In this document: one piece after another, positions 62,586-64,000 of the stretch | Layout of the letters: the number at the start of each line of letters is the position of its first letter | Position numbering within the stretch: the stretch's first letter is position 1 | DNA from: CALXXL01 sp034926605 | GTDB taxonomy: Bacteria; Verrucomicrobiota; Lentisphaeria; Victivallales; Victivallaceae | Direction: 5' to 3' | NCBI GenBank assembly: GCA_034926605.1 | Contig: JAYFQV010000004.1 | Coordinates: forward strand, 141,145-205,144 | DNA length: 64,000 bases | The notes under the pieces: generated by a model | Seen by the model: only the letters and a program-made list of their open reading frames with translations | What the model was told of the DNA's origin: nothing | Database searches by the model: none | Position numbers and translations under genes: made by a program

Positions 62586-62616
62586 AGGCGTAAGCTTGCT
62601 CACGCCTTTTATTTTT
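62586..62616 (+). terminator. Terminator-like hairpin in the element
   Basis: AGGCGT (62586-62591) and ACGCCT (62602-62607), ten-base loop, then TTTATTTTT. No plus-strand gene ends just before it, so it may end a small RNA that starts in the 62484-62585 stretch or opposite the regulator gene. The rest of the 289-base gap shows only AT-rich promoter-like sequence. Confidence 0.5.
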
Positions 62617-62772
62617 CCGGTTTTTAGTAATATAAATATATGTATATGTAATTACACTTCCATAGATAGCAACACACCCCCCTTCATTGAGCATCAAGTA
62701 AAAAATAACATTTTTAGATCAAGATATGCGTATCGACGCAACCATCAAAAAATAAAAAAGAAGGAATCCATC

Positions 62773-63324
62773 ATGGAAGAAAAAAGCGACGTTGATTTCA
62801 ACCCTGCAATCCTTGCAGCAATCCGAGAACGAATCGAAAGACTGCATACAAAACATCACCGTATACTGCTGGTACGTCTTGACATACGGCTTCCTGTCCA
62901 AATCGACAACTATGATGAGCTTGCAATAAGCCAACAATTCTCTGCCTTTATGGCTCGCCTGATGGCGGACAAGCGCCAACAAGGCGATTGTGCATATGTT
63001 TGGTGTCGCGAACAAAATATCAGCATCCATCCTCATTGGCATATACTTATCATTGCCGATGGAAATAGGTTCTTATCCGGATATGGATTTCTGGAAACCG
63101 CACGACGCATTGGCCATAACATCTGGCAAACTTCTATGCTCGGATTAGCAAATCTTGTCATCCCTGTACGCTCTTCCGAATATGGTTCAGGAGGAACAAT
63201 GCTGACAACACACGCAACTGCAAATGATTTTGATACGGCATTCAAATGGGTGAATTATATCGCGAAAAATTATTCAAAATCGGCTCCATCCGGATATAGG
63301 ACTTGGGGAAAATCGGAAATATAA
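62773..63324 (+). CDS. Inovirus Gp2/YagK-like replication protein
   Basis: 183 residues from ATG 62773 with AAGGA seven bases upstream; the longer frame to 62476 has no ribosome site. Sequence pattern: ILLVRLDIRLP strand, an HPHWHILIIADG segment with H88-W-H90, and WVNYIAKNYSK with Y162 and Y167. This order (HxH then YxxKxY) matches HUH-type rolling-circle initiators and the Gp2/YagK/YfjJ family found in inoviruses and satellites. It probably nicks or initiates replication of the element. The absence of the usual N-terminal strand motif makes enzyme activity uncertain. Confidence 0.65.
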   Translation: MEEKSDVDFNPAILAAIRERIERLHTKHHRILLVRLDIRLPVQIDNYDELAISQQFSAFMARLMADKRQQGDCAYVWCREQNISIHPHWHILIIADGNRFLSGYGFLETARRIGHNIWQTSMLGLANLVIPVRSSEYGSGGTMLTTHATANDFDTAFKWVNYIAKNYSKSAPSGYRTWGKSEI

Positions 63325-63338
63325 CAAGGGGTAAAAAA

Positions 63339-64000
63339 ATGAAGGAATATCTTGAAAATTTGAATCATGAACAGATCGAAGCCGTGACCAGTGATGCCGC
63401 CGTGAACATGGTACTGGCCGGTGCAGGAACCGGAAAAACCAGAGTGCTGATCAGTCGCATCGGACATTTAATCGAAGAAAAACATGCCGATCCCAACAAG
63501 ATATTGGCCATGACCTTCACCAAGAAAGCCGCCAAGGAGATGAAAAAACGAATAGCCAAAATTGCTGAAGGCAATCCGCAAATAACGACCATCCACGCAT
63601 GGGGTGCGGAATTCATGCGCCACCACGCTCTTTATATAAATTTTCCCACCGGTTTTTCAATCTGGGACGAAGCCGACCAGTCCAGCGTTAGGGCAATGCT
63701 TATAGAGAAGCATCCAGAGTGGAGAGGGTGTTCAGAAGAGCTTTTACCATATATCGCTTGGGTCAAGACCCATCACCCCAAATACTGGCGGGATTTGGCA
63801 GACGTTCAAAGCGACTTTCAGCCGCCAATAATACCAGGTTCTCGCGACATGACCCCATTGACTACTGCGTATCATGAATACATCCGCTGTCAACGCGACG
63901 CTTATGCGCTAGACTTTCAAGATTTAATCTCGGTTCCGCTCGGACTGCTCACGGACGAACCACTAAGCCAAAGATACCTGACCCAAATTGAGCATCTATT
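63339..64000 (+). CDS. UvrD/Rep-type DNA helicase, 5' part
   Basis: Begins at ATG 63339 after AAGGGG and runs off the window after 220 residues. Q-motif LNHEQIEAV at about 8-16, Walker A AGAGTGKT at 27-34, motif Ia MTFTKKAAKEMKKR, and TTIHAWGAEF (motif Ic). DFQDLISVPLGLL corresponds to the start of motif II. It lies 14 bases after the Rep-like gene, suggesting joint transcription, and would supply unwinding for rolling-circle-like replication. The second RecA domain cannot be seen. Confidence 0.88.
   Translation, partial: MKEYLENLNHEQIEAVTSDAAVNMVLAGAGTGKTRVLISRIGHLIEEKHADPNKILAMTFTKKAAKEMKKRIAKIAEGNPQITTIHAWGAEFMRHHALYINFPTGFSIWDEADQSSVRAMLIEKHPEWRGCSEELLPYIAWVKTHHPKYWRDLADVQSDFQPPIIPGSRDMTPLTTAYHEYIRCQRDAYALDFQDLISVPLGLLTDEPLSQRYLTQIEHL

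Larger units (their letters stand above)
58320..64000. mobile_element. Integrative element inserted at ssrA, left part
   Basis: From the tmRNA CCA rightwards the sequence is clearly more AT-rich, and genes change to integrase, replication-type ATPase, excisionase-like regulator, small Rep-like protein and helicase. This cargo fits an integrative plasmid or phage satellite. No capsid, conjugation or defence genes are seen in the 5.7 kb visible. The element runs past the window. Confidence 0.8.

Noticed and set aside
63339..64000. Defence system such as Gabija, because of the UvrD-type helicase
   Set aside because: No GajA-like partner is adjacent; the helicase follows a Rep-like gene and fits element replication better.

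Overview
The window reads as GC-rich chromosome of a Gram-negative bacterium. Pointers are a lipid A-type acyltransferase at the left edge, a sialate O-acetylesterase-like gene, a degenerate PEP-CTERM-like protein and large Gly-rich surface-type proteins. Together these suggest the PVC group, most likely Lentisphaerota. That placement is inferred from gene style, not from a marker search. Genes are dense, often with 4-base overlaps. Many promoters show a -35 like TTGACA/TTGAAA/TTGTAT and a -10 that is almost always TATATT.

Left part (1-13.9 kb): housekeeping on the plus strand. It holds a lipid A acyltransferase end, accD, the 4.5S SRP RNA gene, rph-dnaX-ybaB-recR, a small divergent gene with its own strong promoter, rarA, a 5-formyl-THF cyclo-ligase, rny, alr, an aldehyde dehydrogenase, a uridine kinase and a cardiolipin synthase. 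From 14 to 18 kb there are two tandem exported serine beta-lactamase-fold proteins of identical length. On the minus strand follow ppdK, a TIM-barrel isomerase-like gene and a metallophosphoesterase, plus a polytopic membrane protein. The plus strand then carries an AsmA-like protein, a sialate O-acetylesterase and a U32 protein.

Middle part (27.9-39.7 kb): a minus-strand operon encodes an uncharacterised nucleotidyltransferase and two large proteins. Each of these has an N-terminal domain resembling the IdeS/Mac (C66) cysteine peptidases and a Gly-rich repeat C-terminus. Next come ilvC, metE under a cobalamin riboswitch, and an SGNH hydrolase. From 39.8 to 46.9 kb lies a complete phosphate regulon in one operon, preceded by PhoB-box-like repeats: pstS, a small unknown gene, pstC, pstA, pstB, phoU, phoB, phoR. 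It is followed by a fluoride riboswitch with crcB, and a 1320-residue AIDA-like repeat protein whose C-terminal module is shared with the two IdeS-like proteins.

Right part: a bile-acid/sodium symporter-family gene, a frameshifted exported protein, tRNA-Glu(CUC) beside gltX, a hybrid histidine kinase and tmRNA (ssrA). Directly after the tmRNA 3' end begins an AT-richer integrative element: tyrosine integrase, iteron-like repeats, a RepA/KaiC-type ATPase, an AlpA/excisionase-like regulator, a small Rep-like (inovirus Gp2/YagK-like) protein and a UvrD-type helicase cut by the window edge. The right end of this element is outside the window.
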